Assembly (NCBI GenBank): GCA_023250095.1
Contig: JAHFBI010000013.1
Location: 1 to 34,040, forward strand
Direction: 5' to 3'
Length of the DNA: 34,040 nucleotides
Origin: Candidatus Melainabacteria bacterium
Lineage (GTDB): Bacteria > Cyanobacteriota > Vampirovibrionia > Obscuribacterales > Obscuribacteraceae
The position numbers and the translations under genes are program-made. Shown in pieces: positions 17,800 through 27,046 of this stretch. Within the stretch, counting starts at the first letter, position 1. Every line of letters starts with the position of its first letter. The notes below the pieces were generated by a model. It did no database searches, was not told where the DNA came from, and saw only the letters and a program-made list of their open reading frames with translations.

Positions 17800-17931
17800 G
17801 GCTCCGCCCTCAAAAACCCCAGCTCAAGCTTTCCGAAGGACGCCAGTGCTAGTCCAGGACATTATGCCACAGGAGACTGGCAGGGCTTAGACAAGGGAGT
17901 AGTCCCGGCAAGCAACAGGCTTTACGAAATT

Positions 17932-17955
17932 GTTACCAAAGCTCGCTAGAATCAC
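17932..17955 (+). promoter_or_regulatory. Promoter-like motif copy 1 (GTTACCAAAGCTCGCTAGAATCAC)
   Basis: Shares GTTA-NN-AA-N5-GCTAGAATCAC with 18764-18787; TAGAAT resembles a -10 box. Confidence 0.4.
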
Positions 17956-18097
17956 AGTCTGAGCAAACTTTAGTCGGTAAAAGAGCAAAAAAAATGGGCT
18001 GAGGTGGAGCTTTCTTGAACAGCAGATCCAGTCACAAGACTAGAGGATAGGTGTGCTGGGGATCTCACTTGATTTGAGGGCTGATGGTCGAATTAGT

Positions 18098-18736
18098 ATG
18101 GACGATCTTTTTGATTATCACGCTCAGCCAAAGAAACGCCCACCAGATACGGCGTGCCCGGCTCACGTCGTTGTCTTTGAGTTGAGGCTCTTGATAGCCA
18201 AGCGTCTCTTGCGGCAGCGCTGCCACGGCATCGGCAGTGATCTGGCGCGGAAAGAAGTCCTGGAGCTGGGCTTTGCCATACTGGACGGGGAGTTGTCCCA
18301 CATCAAGGAGATTGTCGGGCGCTATGCAAACAACCCAGCACGCCTGCTTGCCCTCTCCGCCAGTCTGGACAAGATTTACCAGGACAGCGCCGTTGGCTTT
18401 CCAGAGCTGCCGCTTTACCGCCACGCCCTCTTTGACAGGGAAGTCGATGTGGCAATGCTTTCAATCGAATGGAAAAGCGGCGGGCGCTTGCTTTGTATCC
18501 CCAGCGAACCGAGATTGCCCTGCCAGGTCTTTGCTCCCATTGAGGGACAGTGGGCTTCCTGGGTGAGACAGGCAGAAGAAGAGCCCCGGCTTCTTCTGGC
18601 GCACATAGGCCGAATCCTGACTCTAGACGGCGCTCCCTGCCCGCCTCCCCTTAGCGCCAAGGGGGACAACCAGCCAATCCCGGGGGCCCCGGCGCTCCCC
18701 GGCACAGGTGGAAGTGCCCTCGGCAGGCTGACCTGA
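18098..18736 (+). CDS. Hypothetical protein upstream of SbcC-like gene
   Basis: MDDLFDYHAQPKKRPPDTACPAHVVVFELRLLIAKRLL...; the listed ORF begins at 18053; internal ATG 18098 looks plausible. Confidence 0.65.
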   Translation: MDDLFDYHAQPKKRPPDTACPAHVVVFELRLLIAKRLLRQRCHGIGSDLARKEVLELGFAILDGELSHIKEIVGRYANNPARLLALSASLDKIYQDSAVGFPELPLYRHALFDREVDVAMLSIEWKSGGRLLCIPSEPRLPCQVFAPIEGQWASWVRQAEEEPRLLLAHIGRILTLDGAPCPPPLSAKGDNQPIPGAPALPGTGGSALGRLT

Positions 18737-18763
18737 CTGGCAGGAGCGCGGCCAATACAACAG

Positions 18764-18787
18764 GTTATTAACATGAGCTAGAATCAC
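18764..18787 (+). promoter_or_regulatory. Promoter-like motif copy 2 (GTTATTAACATGAGCTAGAATCAC)
   Basis: Same spacing and 17/24 identity to 17932-17955; sits 6 nt upstream of the SbcC GTG start. Confidence 0.45.
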
Positions 18788-18800
18788 CGCACAGTGATTC
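18781..18800. repeat. Inverted repeat spanning the SbcC start codon
   Basis: GAATCAC-cgcaca-GTGATTC, 7-bp perfect arms; the 3' arm begins with the GTG start codon. Confidence 0.55.
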
Positions 18801-21800
18801 TCAATACGATTTCCCTCCACAACTTCATGAGCTATGCTGACGCCAGGCTCGACCTGTCTGCAGTCGGTGTCGCCTGTCTGTCGGGGATGAACGGAGCCGG
18901 CAAGTCAGCCATTCTTGACGGCGTCACCTGGGCCATATGGGAATGTGCGCGCTCTGGCTCGGACGAATTAATCCGCATGGGACAGACGAACATGTGGGTC
19001 GACCTCACTTTTGAGCTCGAAGGACAGACTTATCGCATCCGCCGGGCGCGTCAGCGCGTTTTCAACCGGCATGGCACAAAGATTGCTTCTAGGGGCACCC
19101 TGGAATTTCAGATCTGGCAGGCAAAGTCGAGTGGAGTAACAGCTGAGCAAAGCACCAGTGCTGACGAATTAGCAGAACAGTTTGAATCGGCAGGCAAGAT
19201 AGGCGAGGTCGAGGTACTCCAGGCAGATGGGGCAGATTCAGGGTCCGGCGCCTGGGTGAGCCTGTCGGCACCGGGCATGCGCCAGACGCAGAGCCGCATT
19301 TGCCAGACACTGCGCATGGACTATGACACTTTTATCAACAGTGTCTATCTCAAGCAAGGCCGAGCTGACGAGTTCACGACGCGCCCGCCTGGCGAGCGCA
19401 AGCAGGTGCTGTCGGAGATTCTGGGCTTGAGTTATTTTGACCGCTTACAAGAACTCTCCCGGCAGGAAGCGCACAAGCTGAAAGCTCAGATGGAGGCTCT
19501 CTCAGGTGTGCTTGCTCCCGTACAGGCGCTGGATTTTGAGCTCTCTTCGACAATAGATGAGCTCGATGCTCTCGGAAGCGATCTTCTTGCTGCCGATGTC
19601 GACCTGACACTCAAAGATGAGGTACTCCTGGAGCTTACAGAAGAGGCAGACAGGCTCAAGCAAACTCAAGCTTTTCTTTCTGCAGCGCAGAAACGCTGCG
19701 GAGAGCTTTCAGCCGATCTCTCTCACTTGAGACAGCAAGAGCAAGAGATGGAAGGCAGGCTCAATTGCTTCACGCAGCTGAGCCTGAAAGCTCCGGAGAT
19801 TGAAAAGAAAGTCCAGGAATTTACTTTGCTGAAGGAACGTGTCGAGCATCTGGATGGAATCAGCCTGAAAGTTCAAGGGATCCAGGATCGCCGCTTAGAG
19901 TTGAAATCAGCCCTGGCTAATCTGAGAGGTCGTATGGAAGTCGAGCTCGAGCATTTGAAGGGCACCCTGGCTGAACTTTCTGCACGCCTCAAGAAGCTCA
20001 AAAAGGATACTGACGGAAAGGAGAAAGTGGAGGAAGACTGGGGGCAATATAAGAAGCTTCTTGAGGCAGAGTCAGAATATGCTCGCAAGCAAGAGAACTT
20101 CAGCCAGTTGTCCGGGCGGGCGGATCAGCTTCAGGGGCTTGTGAGCGAAGCCCGCGTGCATCTTTCAGCCGAGCTGGAGCAAAAGATGCAGGCATTGCAA
20201 GAGTTGCGGTCCTTGCTCGAGAGCAAGGACACCTTGCTCAAGGGGCAGGAGGAGTTGATTTCTCAAGCCGAAGAGCTGGAAAAACTGGAGACTGAATTTG
20301 AACTGGTCGAAGAAAAGGGACTGAAAATAAAATCAGACGTCGAAGCCGCTCAGTCTCAGATCAACGAGTGCAAGCGGCGTGTGTTGGAAAACGAGGGCAA
20401 AATTCAAGAGCTCTGCCAAGCATCCAGCTCATCGCTGTGCCCGCTTTGCTCCTCACCGATAGTCGATCGTCTCGCCGTTGTCGACCGCTACAGGGGGCAG
20501 AATAAGGAGATCGATTCTGAGATCAGCACGGCTCAAGCCAGGATTGAAGATCTGGAGAATAAGAGGGCTCAGCTTCGAAAACGGTACATGGAGCTGCGAG
20601 GAAGTCTCTCAGGAAGGAAGGCTCTCGATATACGCATTGGCGAGTTCAACGCTTCTGTGTCGGCGCTTGCTCGAGCGGATACCAGCGCCGCGTGTCTTCA
20701 GGGGGAAATTGAGAGACTGCAAGTGCGGCTTTCCGGGCAGGACTATGCTCAGGTGGAAAGAGAAAGCCTCATCAATGTGAAAGCCGAGCTGCACAAACTG
20801 GACTTCGATCCGGTGATTTATGCCAATCTCCAGTCGCAGTTGCGCAGGCAGAGAAATTCTGAAGCTCGCTATCAGCAATTAAGAAGAGATCTTCTCGAGG
20901 CGAGCGGGTTGCGCGAGGAAATCCCTGTCATCAGCCAGCGCATAGATGCGCTTAGCTCTTCGCTTCAGGCGGATGATTTTGCAGGAGCGCTCAGGCAACA
21001 AATCAACTCGCTCGATGAAGAGCTCGGCAAGACTGGCTACGATCCTTCGCTGCATCAAGATTATCGCAGGCAGCTCAAAGATCTGCTGCCGTTTTGTGAG
21101 CAGGGCAAAGAGATAGAACGGGCTGAGCGGGACATTCCCCCGTTGCGCCAGTCGCTTTTCAGACTTGCCGATGCCATTGCCTCCAAAGAAAGCGAATATC
21201 TTCAACTGACCCAAAGCTCGCTCGATTGGCGCAACTCGCTTGCCAGGGGCAGCGAGCTGGAAAGCGATCTTGCTCGTGCTCAAAGTGCCAGCGCTAAGGC
21301 CAGATTGTCCCGAGACCAGATAGACCGGGCAATTTTGCTGAGCACAACGAAGCTTGAGCAGCTCAGAAAGGACAAAGAAACTTTGTCCGCCAGGCTTTCC
21401 CACCTGAGCGATATCGAAGCAGAATTGAGCGATTATCTTTTTCTGGCGGAAGCTTTCGGCAAAAAGGGCATCCAGGCCCTCATCATCGAGAACGCCGTCC
21501 CCGAGATCGAAGCCGAGGCAAACCATATCCTTGCCAGACTCTCGGACAACCAGATGCACATAGCTATGATCACCCAACACAAGACGCGCCAGGGGCTTGC
21601 TCAGGAGACCCTGGACATTGTCATAGCCGATGACATTGGCACGAGGAATTACGAACTGTACAGCGGCGGCGAACATTTCAAAATCAATTTCGCCATTCGG
21701 CTGGCGCTATCGAGGCTCCTGTCCCGCCGTGCTGGTGCCAAGCTGCAGAGCCTGATCATTGACGAAGGCTTCGGCTCGCAAGATGAAGCCAGCCGTTATC

Positions 21801-21946
21801 GGTTGATCAAAGCAATAAATTCCATCAAACATGACTTTGCCCGCATTCTGGTCGTCACACACATTTCCGAGATGAAGGAACTCTTTCCCGTGCAAATAGC
21901 TGTCACAAAAGAAGACGGGATATCCAGCCTGGAAGTGTTCTCTTGA
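18794..21946 (+). CDS. sbcC: SbcC/Rad50-type SMC-like ATPase
   Basis: Walker A GMNGAGKSAI; long coiled coils; zinc hook CPLC (codons 549-552, nt 20438-20449); LYSGGEHFKINFAIRLALSRLL; LIIDEGFGSQD; VVTHISEM. Confidence 0.93.
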   Translation: MILNTISLHNFMSYADARLDLSAVGVACLSGMNGAGKSAILDGVTWAIWECARSGSDELIRMGQTNMWVDLTFELEGQTYRIRRARQRVFNRHGTKIASRGTLEFQIWQAKSSGVTAEQSTSADELAEQFESAGKIGEVEVLQADGADSGSGAWVSLSAPGMRQTQSRICQTLRMDYDTFINSVYLKQGRADEFTTRPPGERKQVLSEILGLSYFDRLQELSRQEAHKLKAQMEALSGVLAPVQALDFELSSTIDELDALGSDLLAADVDLTLKDEVLLELTEEADRLKQTQAFLSAAQKRCGELSADLSHLRQQEQEMEGRLNCFTQLSLKAPEIEKKVQEFTLLKERVEHLDGISLKVQGIQDRRLELKSALANLRGRMEVELEHLKGTLAELSARLKKLKKDTDGKEKVEEDWGQYKKLLEAESEYARKQENFSQLSGRADQLQGLVSEARVHLSAELEQKMQALQELRSLLESKDTLLKGQEELISQAEELEKLETEFELVEEKGLKIKSDVEAAQSQINECKRRVLENEGKIQELCQASSSSLCPLCSSPIVDRLAVVDRYRGQNKEIDSEISTAQARIEDLENKRAQLRKRYMELRGSLSGRKALDIRIGEFNASVSALARADTSAACLQGEIERLQVRLSGQDYAQVERESLINVKAELHKLDFDPVIYANLQSQLRRQRNSEARYQQLRRDLLEASGLREEIPVISQRIDALSSSLQADDFAGALRQQINSLDEELGKTGYDPSLHQDYRRQLKDLLPFCEQGKEIERAERDIPPLRQSLFRLADAIASKESEYLQLTQSSLDWRNSLARGSELESDLARAQSASAKARLSRDQIDRAILLSTTKLEQLRKDKETLSARLSHLSDIEAELSDYLFLAEAFGKKGIQALIIENAVPEIEAEANHILARLSDNQMHIAMITQHKTRQGLAQETLDIVIADDIGTRNYELYSGGEHFKINFAIRLALSRLLSRRAGAKLQSLIIDEGFGSQDEASRYRLIKAINSIKHDFARILVVTHISEMKELFPVQIAVTKEDGISSLEVFS

Positions 21947-22060
21947 ACCATCAAGGATGGTAACAGAGGATAAATTCGGCCCAAGTATTGCCTGAGTAGG
22001 GCGAAAATGACTCTAATATGTAAGGCATTGGCGACTCTGGGACATCCCGGGAGATTATCT

Positions 22061-23026
22061 ATGCGGGATCATGATCTGAGCGGGCTTCTCGGCAAGCTTG
22101 CCGAGCAACAATATGAGGTTCTCTCTCAGCTCAAGCAGCTTCTTTCTGAACAGAGCCAGCTTCGTCAGAGGCAAGCGGACATTGAGGAGAACCTCCTTCG
22201 TCTCACTCCATCGCGCAAAGACGGCTGGGACCGGCGCTCGGCCATGGCGCCTATTGTTTCTGCCGCCCTTATCGCTTCGATTGGTGCTTATTTCACCTGG
22301 TCGTATAACTTGCAGCAACTGAAGGTGCAAGAAATACAGACTATCGAAAGGTTCATTCCTCACTTGACCGGCAGTGAAAAGAGCAAACGCGCCGCTATAC
22401 TGGCTATATCTTCGCTTGGCAATGCCAGCCTGGCCGGCAAGGTAGCTGCCATATTTGCCAGCGAAGGGACGGTCTCGGCTCTCAAATCCATTGCCCAGAC
22501 AAGCGAGCCCAGAGACCGCCTTGTCTTGAATAGCGCTCTGGCCAAAACCCTGGATAACCTTGCCGATAAATATTCTTATGAGAACAAATTCGACGAAGCT
22601 GTGGCAGCTCACAAGCAGGCTCTCATCGTAAAGGAAGCCGAGCTGGGCAAGGATAGTCCGGATCTGGCCGACAATCTGGACAAGCTGGCGGCTCTTTACG
22701 AGTCGCATGGCAATCATGCTCTTTCTGTCGATCTCTCTAAAAAAGCCTCTGCCCTGCGAAAAGGCATTCCAGGCGCCGGCGACGCCTTGAGCGCCATAGC
22801 CGGAAGAGCCGCTGTGCAGAAATGTCCTGCCAGCGAGTCGACTCCGCTCAAATCCCAGGAAAATGGCGACCCGGCAGCCGCTGCAGCTTTCGAGGCGCAA
22901 GCTGCAGACAACAGCCCGGAAGGTGGCAACCACGAGCAAAACATACTGGAGCAGCCGATAAAAGACACAGATGCAGGCAGAATCTTCCGCGGGCAGGCAT
23001 CGGCTGATAATCAGAGGGCTGAATGA
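22061..23026 (+). CDS. Membrane-anchored coiled-coil/TPR protein
   Basis: N-terminal coiled coil LAEQQYEVLSQLKQLLSEQSQLRQRQADIEENLL; TM APIVSAALIASIGAYFTWSY; TPR-like NLADKYSYENKFDEAVAAHKQALIVKEAELGKDSPDLADNLDKLAALYESHG. ATG 22061 has an upstream GGGAG; the listed ORF starts at 22007. Confidence 0.75.
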   Translation: MRDHDLSGLLGKLAEQQYEVLSQLKQLLSEQSQLRQRQADIEENLLRLTPSRKDGWDRRSAMAPIVSAALIASIGAYFTWSYNLQQLKVQEIQTIERFIPHLTGSEKSKRAAILAISSLGNASLAGKVAAIFASEGTVSALKSIAQTSEPRDRLVLNSALAKTLDNLADKYSYENKFDEAVAAHKQALIVKEAELGKDSPDLADNLDKLAALYESHGNHALSVDLSKKASALRKGIPGAGDALSAIAGRAAVQKCPASESTPLKSQENGDPAAAAAFEAQAADNSPEGGNHEQNILEQPIKDTDAGRIFRGQASADNQRAE

Positions 23027-23121
23027 AGCCAGAGCTTAGGCAAAGTTCAGGTTGCCTGCATATATACATCCTGCCTGCTTCTCTGTTGGAAATGAGTTGC
23101 AGTGTCACTTGCAGTATGCAG

Positions 23122-23152
23122 GCTGCCGTCGAATCAGCTGATTAGAGGCAGC
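23122..23152. repeat. Nested dyad (GCTGCC...AATCAGCTGATT...GGCAGC)
   Basis: Outer 6-bp arms GCTGCC/GGCAGC flank a perfect 12-bp palindrome AATCAGCTGATT in the TPR-kinase intergenic region. Confidence 0.45.
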
Positions 23153-23266
23153 AAAACGGCTGCACATCTGAGAATTAACAAAAAAAATGCGCCTCTTCCC
23201 TCCAGTGGTGGATGGCGGATTGCCTGGTAGCGGGCATAATCAGCATTGGGATACCCGGAGTCGAGT

Positions 23267-24973
23267 GTGCTGACAGCCGTGAAGAGCAATTGCATAAGCA
23301 TTCTTCTTGTCGAAGATGATCTTGATTATGCAACACTGATACAGCAAACATTGCTTAAATCAAGGCGCGCCTCCCTGCAAGTGACTTGCGTCGGCAGCAT
23401 TGCCGCAGCCCTCACGCTGTTGGCGTGCCACAAATTCGATATTCTGCTGGTCGATCTTGGTCTGCCTGATGGCCGTGGACTCGACGTTGTGGATAAGGTG
23501 AAAGAGGCTGCCGGGCAAACTCCTTTTATTGTCCTGACCGGGCTGGAAGATGAAGAAATCGGGTTTCAGTCAGTCCGGCGCGGGGCTCAGGATTATCTGG
23601 TCAAGCGCCGTGTCAACGCCGAAGCCTTGATTAGATGTGTACAGTATGTCGTCGAGCGCACCAGGATGGAAAGGCGCCGCAGCGCCCTGTATGCCGTAAC
23701 TGCGCTCCTGTCCGAATCTCGCCATTTGCGCGAGGCCATGCAAAGGATAATTCAGGTAATCTGTCAAACAGCCGCTTTCGATCTCGGGGAGTTGTTCGTC
23801 CTATCGAAGGACCGGGATGTGATGCATTTCGGCGAAGGCTGGCACAAGCCATCGATTGCCGGACAGGAATTCCTTTGCGCTGGGCGGAATCTGGAAATAA
23901 AAGTCGGGGATGATGTGCCCGGGCGGGTCTGGGCGACAGATTGTCCTGTCTGGCTGCCGGCGCTCGGGGAGGAAAACGGTTTATTGCGTAAGAAGGAGGC
24001 GGCACAGGCTCAGTTGCATACTGTGTGCGCTTTTCCGATCAGTTTCCACAAGGAGGTGCTGGCTGTGCTGTGTTTTTACAGCCAGGAAGTTTATGCACGT
24101 GATGCCGAGCTCCTCGAGATGCTTTGCGCCATCGGCAGTCAGATCGGGCAGTTCATTGAGCGGGAGAGCGCCGAGGAGTCGGCGCGCGAGATTTTGATGA
24201 TGCGCCTGCGCGAGGATTTCATGGCCACTCTCGCTCACGATCTGAAAATACCTCTCATTGGCGCCGATCGCTTGCTGGAGGTGCTCCTGTCAGGAAAAAT
24301 CGGCGAGCTTAAGGCAGAACATGCCGATTTGCTGGAACAGCTCAAGAGCAGCAATGAGTCCATGTTGAAGATGGTGCAAAATCTTGTGGATGTATATCGC
24401 TATGAATCCGGTGGCAATATTCTGGACCTGCAAGCAGTGGACCTCAAGGAACTGGTGCTTGGTTGCGTGTCCGAAATGAAAGCCCTGTCCGAGGAAAAAG
24501 GCGTGCAGCTGACGGCGCTTGTCCCCTGCCAAATCGGCAAGAGCCTTTTGGACGGGCCGGCTATCAGGCGTGTCTTGAGCGTTATTCTCGGCAATGCCCT
24601 TAAATTCACCCCGCAAGGCGGTGCAGTCGAGGTCCTGCTGGAAAGAGAGCAAGGGCGGTTTCTGATTCAGGTCAAGGACACAGGGCCAGGCATCCCGCCA
24701 GACGAAGAGCGCTATTTGTTCCAGCGCTTCTGGCGCGGCGGGCAGAAAAACAAAGCAATCGGGACCGGGCTGGGGTTGCATCTCAGCCGGCAGATTGTCG
24801 AGGCGCACAATGGAAGCATTTGCTGTGAGAGCCAGCCTGGAGACGGCACGACTTTCCGCATCTATCTGCCAGCAACCCAGGCTGCGGGCAACCCTGATGA
24901 TACTTACACTAATATCATCTGTGATCGCAAGCGCTACCAGGCGTACAAAACCGGCCAAGCGCCGGCGTCCTGA
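23267..24973 (+). CDS. REC-GAF-histidine kinase (hybrid sensor kinase)
   Basis: N-terminal REC (ILLVEDDLDYATL...ILLVDLGLPDGRGLDVV...); GAF-like middle; H-box FMATLAHDLKIPLIGADRLLEVL; VILGNALKFTPQGG; VKDTGPGIPPDEERYLFQRFWRG; GTGLGLHLSRQIVEAHNG. Likely GTG start 23267 after GGAG. Confidence 0.93.
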   Translation: MLTAVKSNCISILLVEDDLDYATLIQQTLLKSRRASLQVTCVGSIAAALTLLACHKFDILLVDLGLPDGRGLDVVDKVKEAAGQTPFIVLTGLEDEEIGFQSVRRGAQDYLVKRRVNAEALIRCVQYVVERTRMERRRSALYAVTALLSESRHLREAMQRIIQVICQTAAFDLGELFVLSKDRDVMHFGEGWHKPSIAGQEFLCAGRNLEIKVGDDVPGRVWATDCPVWLPALGEENGLLRKKEAAQAQLHTVCAFPISFHKEVLAVLCFYSQEVYARDAELLEMLCAIGSQIGQFIERESAEESAREILMMRLREDFMATLAHDLKIPLIGADRLLEVLLSGKIGELKAEHADLLEQLKSSNESMLKMVQNLVDVYRYESGGNILDLQAVDLKELVLGCVSEMKALSEEKGVQLTALVPCQIGKSLLDGPAIRRVLSVILGNALKFTPQGGAVEVLLEREQGRFLIQVKDTGPGIPPDEERYLFQRFWRGGQKNKAIGTGLGLHLSRQIVEAHNGSICCESQPGDGTTFRIYLPATQAAGNPDDTYTNIICDRKRYQAYKTGQAPAS

Positions 24974-24974
24974 C

Positions 24975-26297
24975 TTAAAGCGGGCGGCTGTGAAAGCCTG
25001 AGATCAAAAAGAGCATGAGCCACGAGCCCAGGCAGACCAGGACATTGAAGCTAACGAAGACAGGCGGAAGCCACGAGCCAGCTTTCCCTTTGAGGTGGCT
25101 CATGCCGCCGAGCAAAAGGGACATGACCGGTATCTCCGAACAAAAGAGATAACGCCCCTGCGGTCCTCCGAGATTGACTGTGGAAGCGAAGACCATTGCC
25201 GTCAGATTGAACAGGACGGTCGCAGCAAGAGTCGACCAGATAAGCAAGGTCGTCCGATCTGCCGCACTTGTCCGCACAAGAATTCTTTGCAACCAGCCCC
25301 AGACGCTCACCGACAGGAAGGCGACATAGCAAAGATAGACCGGGCGCCAGAGATACCTGGTCATATAACCGAACAAGCCCCAGAAACTGAAAAACATCAT
25401 GCGCCACCAGCGCAAGCTGGTGACAATGCTTTCAGCTGGTACACGGTAAGCGGGATCCTTATGATAAGCCAGGGCCCAGGCGCGATACATCGTCTTAGTC
25501 CCGAGAAAGTCCCCGTCGAACTGAAAGTAATTACGCTGAAACCACCAGAGACTCACACAGGAAAAGGCGGCTGCAGATAGAGCCAGACATAAAACAGCCT
25601 TTTTAAGAGGAGTCTTGTGCAGAAAAGCTGATGCCACCAGGCTAAGTACCACAACCGGCGCAATTGACAGTCCGGAATATTTGCTCAAAGCCAGCCAGCC
25701 GAGCAAGATTCCGATAGCCAGGCAGCGTAAACTATTGATGCTTGATTTGGCGCTGCGGATAAGCAGGAGTACGATGAGGCTGCTCAATGCCACTGCCGTC
25801 GAATCGGAATTGGTGTAACTGTTGAGAAAGGCCAGTTGTGGATGGAAAACTACAAGCGCTGGCAGGCAAAGCGACAGGACCCTGTTGCTGGCAAAGAGTT
25901 CCCGTCCCGTAAGGTAAGCTGCCAGGAAAGTGACGAAGCCCATAATCAGGCTGCCGAAACGTGCCGCCAGGCAAATGTCGGTGGTGGCAAACGGCAGACT
26001 GAGAAGGATGTGCGGCAAATAGCCCATTTGCGGCAGGGAGCCGTAGACGCCTTCAGCCCCGGCCGCGGACAGGTCCGAGGCTGAAGGCAGGCAGAGGTGT
26101 TGCTTTATGAACGAGATCACCCATAAATGAGTGATCTCGTCAGGAGCCTCAGATATCGGGACCGTGAACATAAAGAGCAGGCGCACCAGGACAAAGCAAG
26201 CTCCGAGCACGGCAAAAGGCAGCGCCTTGTGAGTCAGTGTTGCGCCTGGGGCGATAGTCGGTTGTTGCACCGTGTTTGCCGCCTCGAAATTGCTCAC
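24975..26297 (-). CDS. Multi-TM protein, DUF2142/GT-C-like
   Basis: VPISEAPDEITHLWVISFIKQH...VFHPQLAFLNSYTNSDSTAVALSSL...; multiple hydrophobic helices; GTG start overlaps the udk stop. Confidence 0.75.
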   Translation of the reverse strand: MSNFEAANTVQQPTIAPGATLTHKALPFAVLGACFVLVRLLFMFTVPISEAPDEITHLWVISFIKQHLCLPSASDLSAAGAEGVYGSLPQMGYLPHILLSLPFATTDICLAARFGSLIMGFVTFLAAYLTGRELFASNRVLSLCLPALVVFHPQLAFLNSYTNSDSTAVALSSLIVLLLIRSAKSSINSLRCLAIGILLGWLALSKYSGLSIAPVVVLSLVASAFLHKTPLKKAVLCLALSAAAFSCVSLWWFQRNYFQFDGDFLGTKTMYRAWALAYHKDPAYRVPAESIVTSLRWWRMMFFSFWGLFGYMTRYLWRPVYLCYVAFLSVSVWGWLQRILVRTSAADRTTLLIWSTLAATVLFNLTAMVFASTVNLGGPQGRYLFCSEIPVMSLLLGGMSHLKGKAGSWLPPVFVSFNVLVCLGSWLMLFLISGFHSRPL

Positions 26298-26863
26298 TAG
26301 GAAACGAAACTACCCCGCATCTCCTCGCCCATGAGAATGAGGTCGGCCAGGTGTCGCATCGGTTCGATGTAACGAGTGTAGGCTTCTTCTACTTGCAAGC
26401 TGTGCCGGATGGTGTCAAGCGTCGAGCGTCCGCGCTCGACATCCCGGCGCAACCGGCGAGCCATGCGTTGATCGACTGGCGTGTCTATAAAAATGCGCAA
26501 TGTCGCTATGTCATGCAGTGGGGCATGGAAGGCAAAAATTCCTTCGACTACGATGATCTTGCTCTTGGGGGCGGGCACGAGCTGCTCGCCAATCCGGCTG
26601 CAGGTGCGCATGTCGTAGACAGGGATGACGGCATCATCATTGGCGGCTAGCCTCAGACAGGTCTCGGCGCAGGAATCGAGATCCACCGAGGAAGGATGAT
26701 CGAAATCATAAATGCCATCAGGACGCGGTGTAAGCTCAGTGAGATCCTTATAAAAACTATCGGTGGCAATCACAGCGGCTCCGACGAACTTTTGCGCCAG
26801 GGTGGATTTGCCGGAGCCTGAGCCGCCGCAGATGGCTATGATTTGCGGGGAGTTTTTTTTCAT
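26297..26863 (-). CDS. udk: Uridine kinase-family P-loop kinase
   Basis: IIAICGGSGSGKSTLAQKF; TDSFYKDLTEL; YDFDHPSSVD; PVYDMRTCSR; KIIVVEGIFAFH; IFIDTPVDQRMARRLRRDVERGR. Confidence 0.9.
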   Translation of the reverse strand: MKKNSPQIIAICGGSGSGKSTLAQKFVGAAVIATDSFYKDLTELTPRPDGIYDFDHPSSVDLDSCAETCLRLAANDDAVIPVYDMRTCSRIGEQLVPAPKSKIIVVEGIFAFHAPLHDIATLRIFIDTPVDQRMARRLRRDVERGRSTLDTIRHSLQVEEAYTRYIEPMRHLADLILMGEEMRGSFVS

Positions 26864-27046
26864 ATCCCTCCGTGAGCGTCCTGCCGTCTGTCTTCAAGCT
26901 ATGGATTAGACTAGATGAGCTCTTGTAAGAGATCAAGTCTTGCCCAGTCCGAAAGTCAAGCCAAAGCCCCTTTTCTTTACAAGCCAGCGGCAGTTGAATC
27001 AGGTCTTATTTTGCCGGGCAACCCGACGCCCCTGATTTCAGGATAA

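Noticed and set aside
20879-21676. 265-aa minus ORF inside the SbcC-like gene
   Set aside because: Antisense shadow of conserved ATPase coding sequence.
22055-22939. 294-aa minus ORF opposite the TPR membrane protein
   Set aside because: Plus strand has coiled coil, TM and TPR pattern; minus translation looks random.
13941-24973. Response regulator plus hybrid kinase as one two-component system
   Set aside because: They are about 8 kb apart and on opposite strands with other genes between; pairing cannot be supported from sequence alone.
26849-26856. A8 tract in codons 2-4 of udk (ATGAAAAAAAAC)
   Set aside because: A-rich early codons are common and improve initiation; no further evidence for phase variation.
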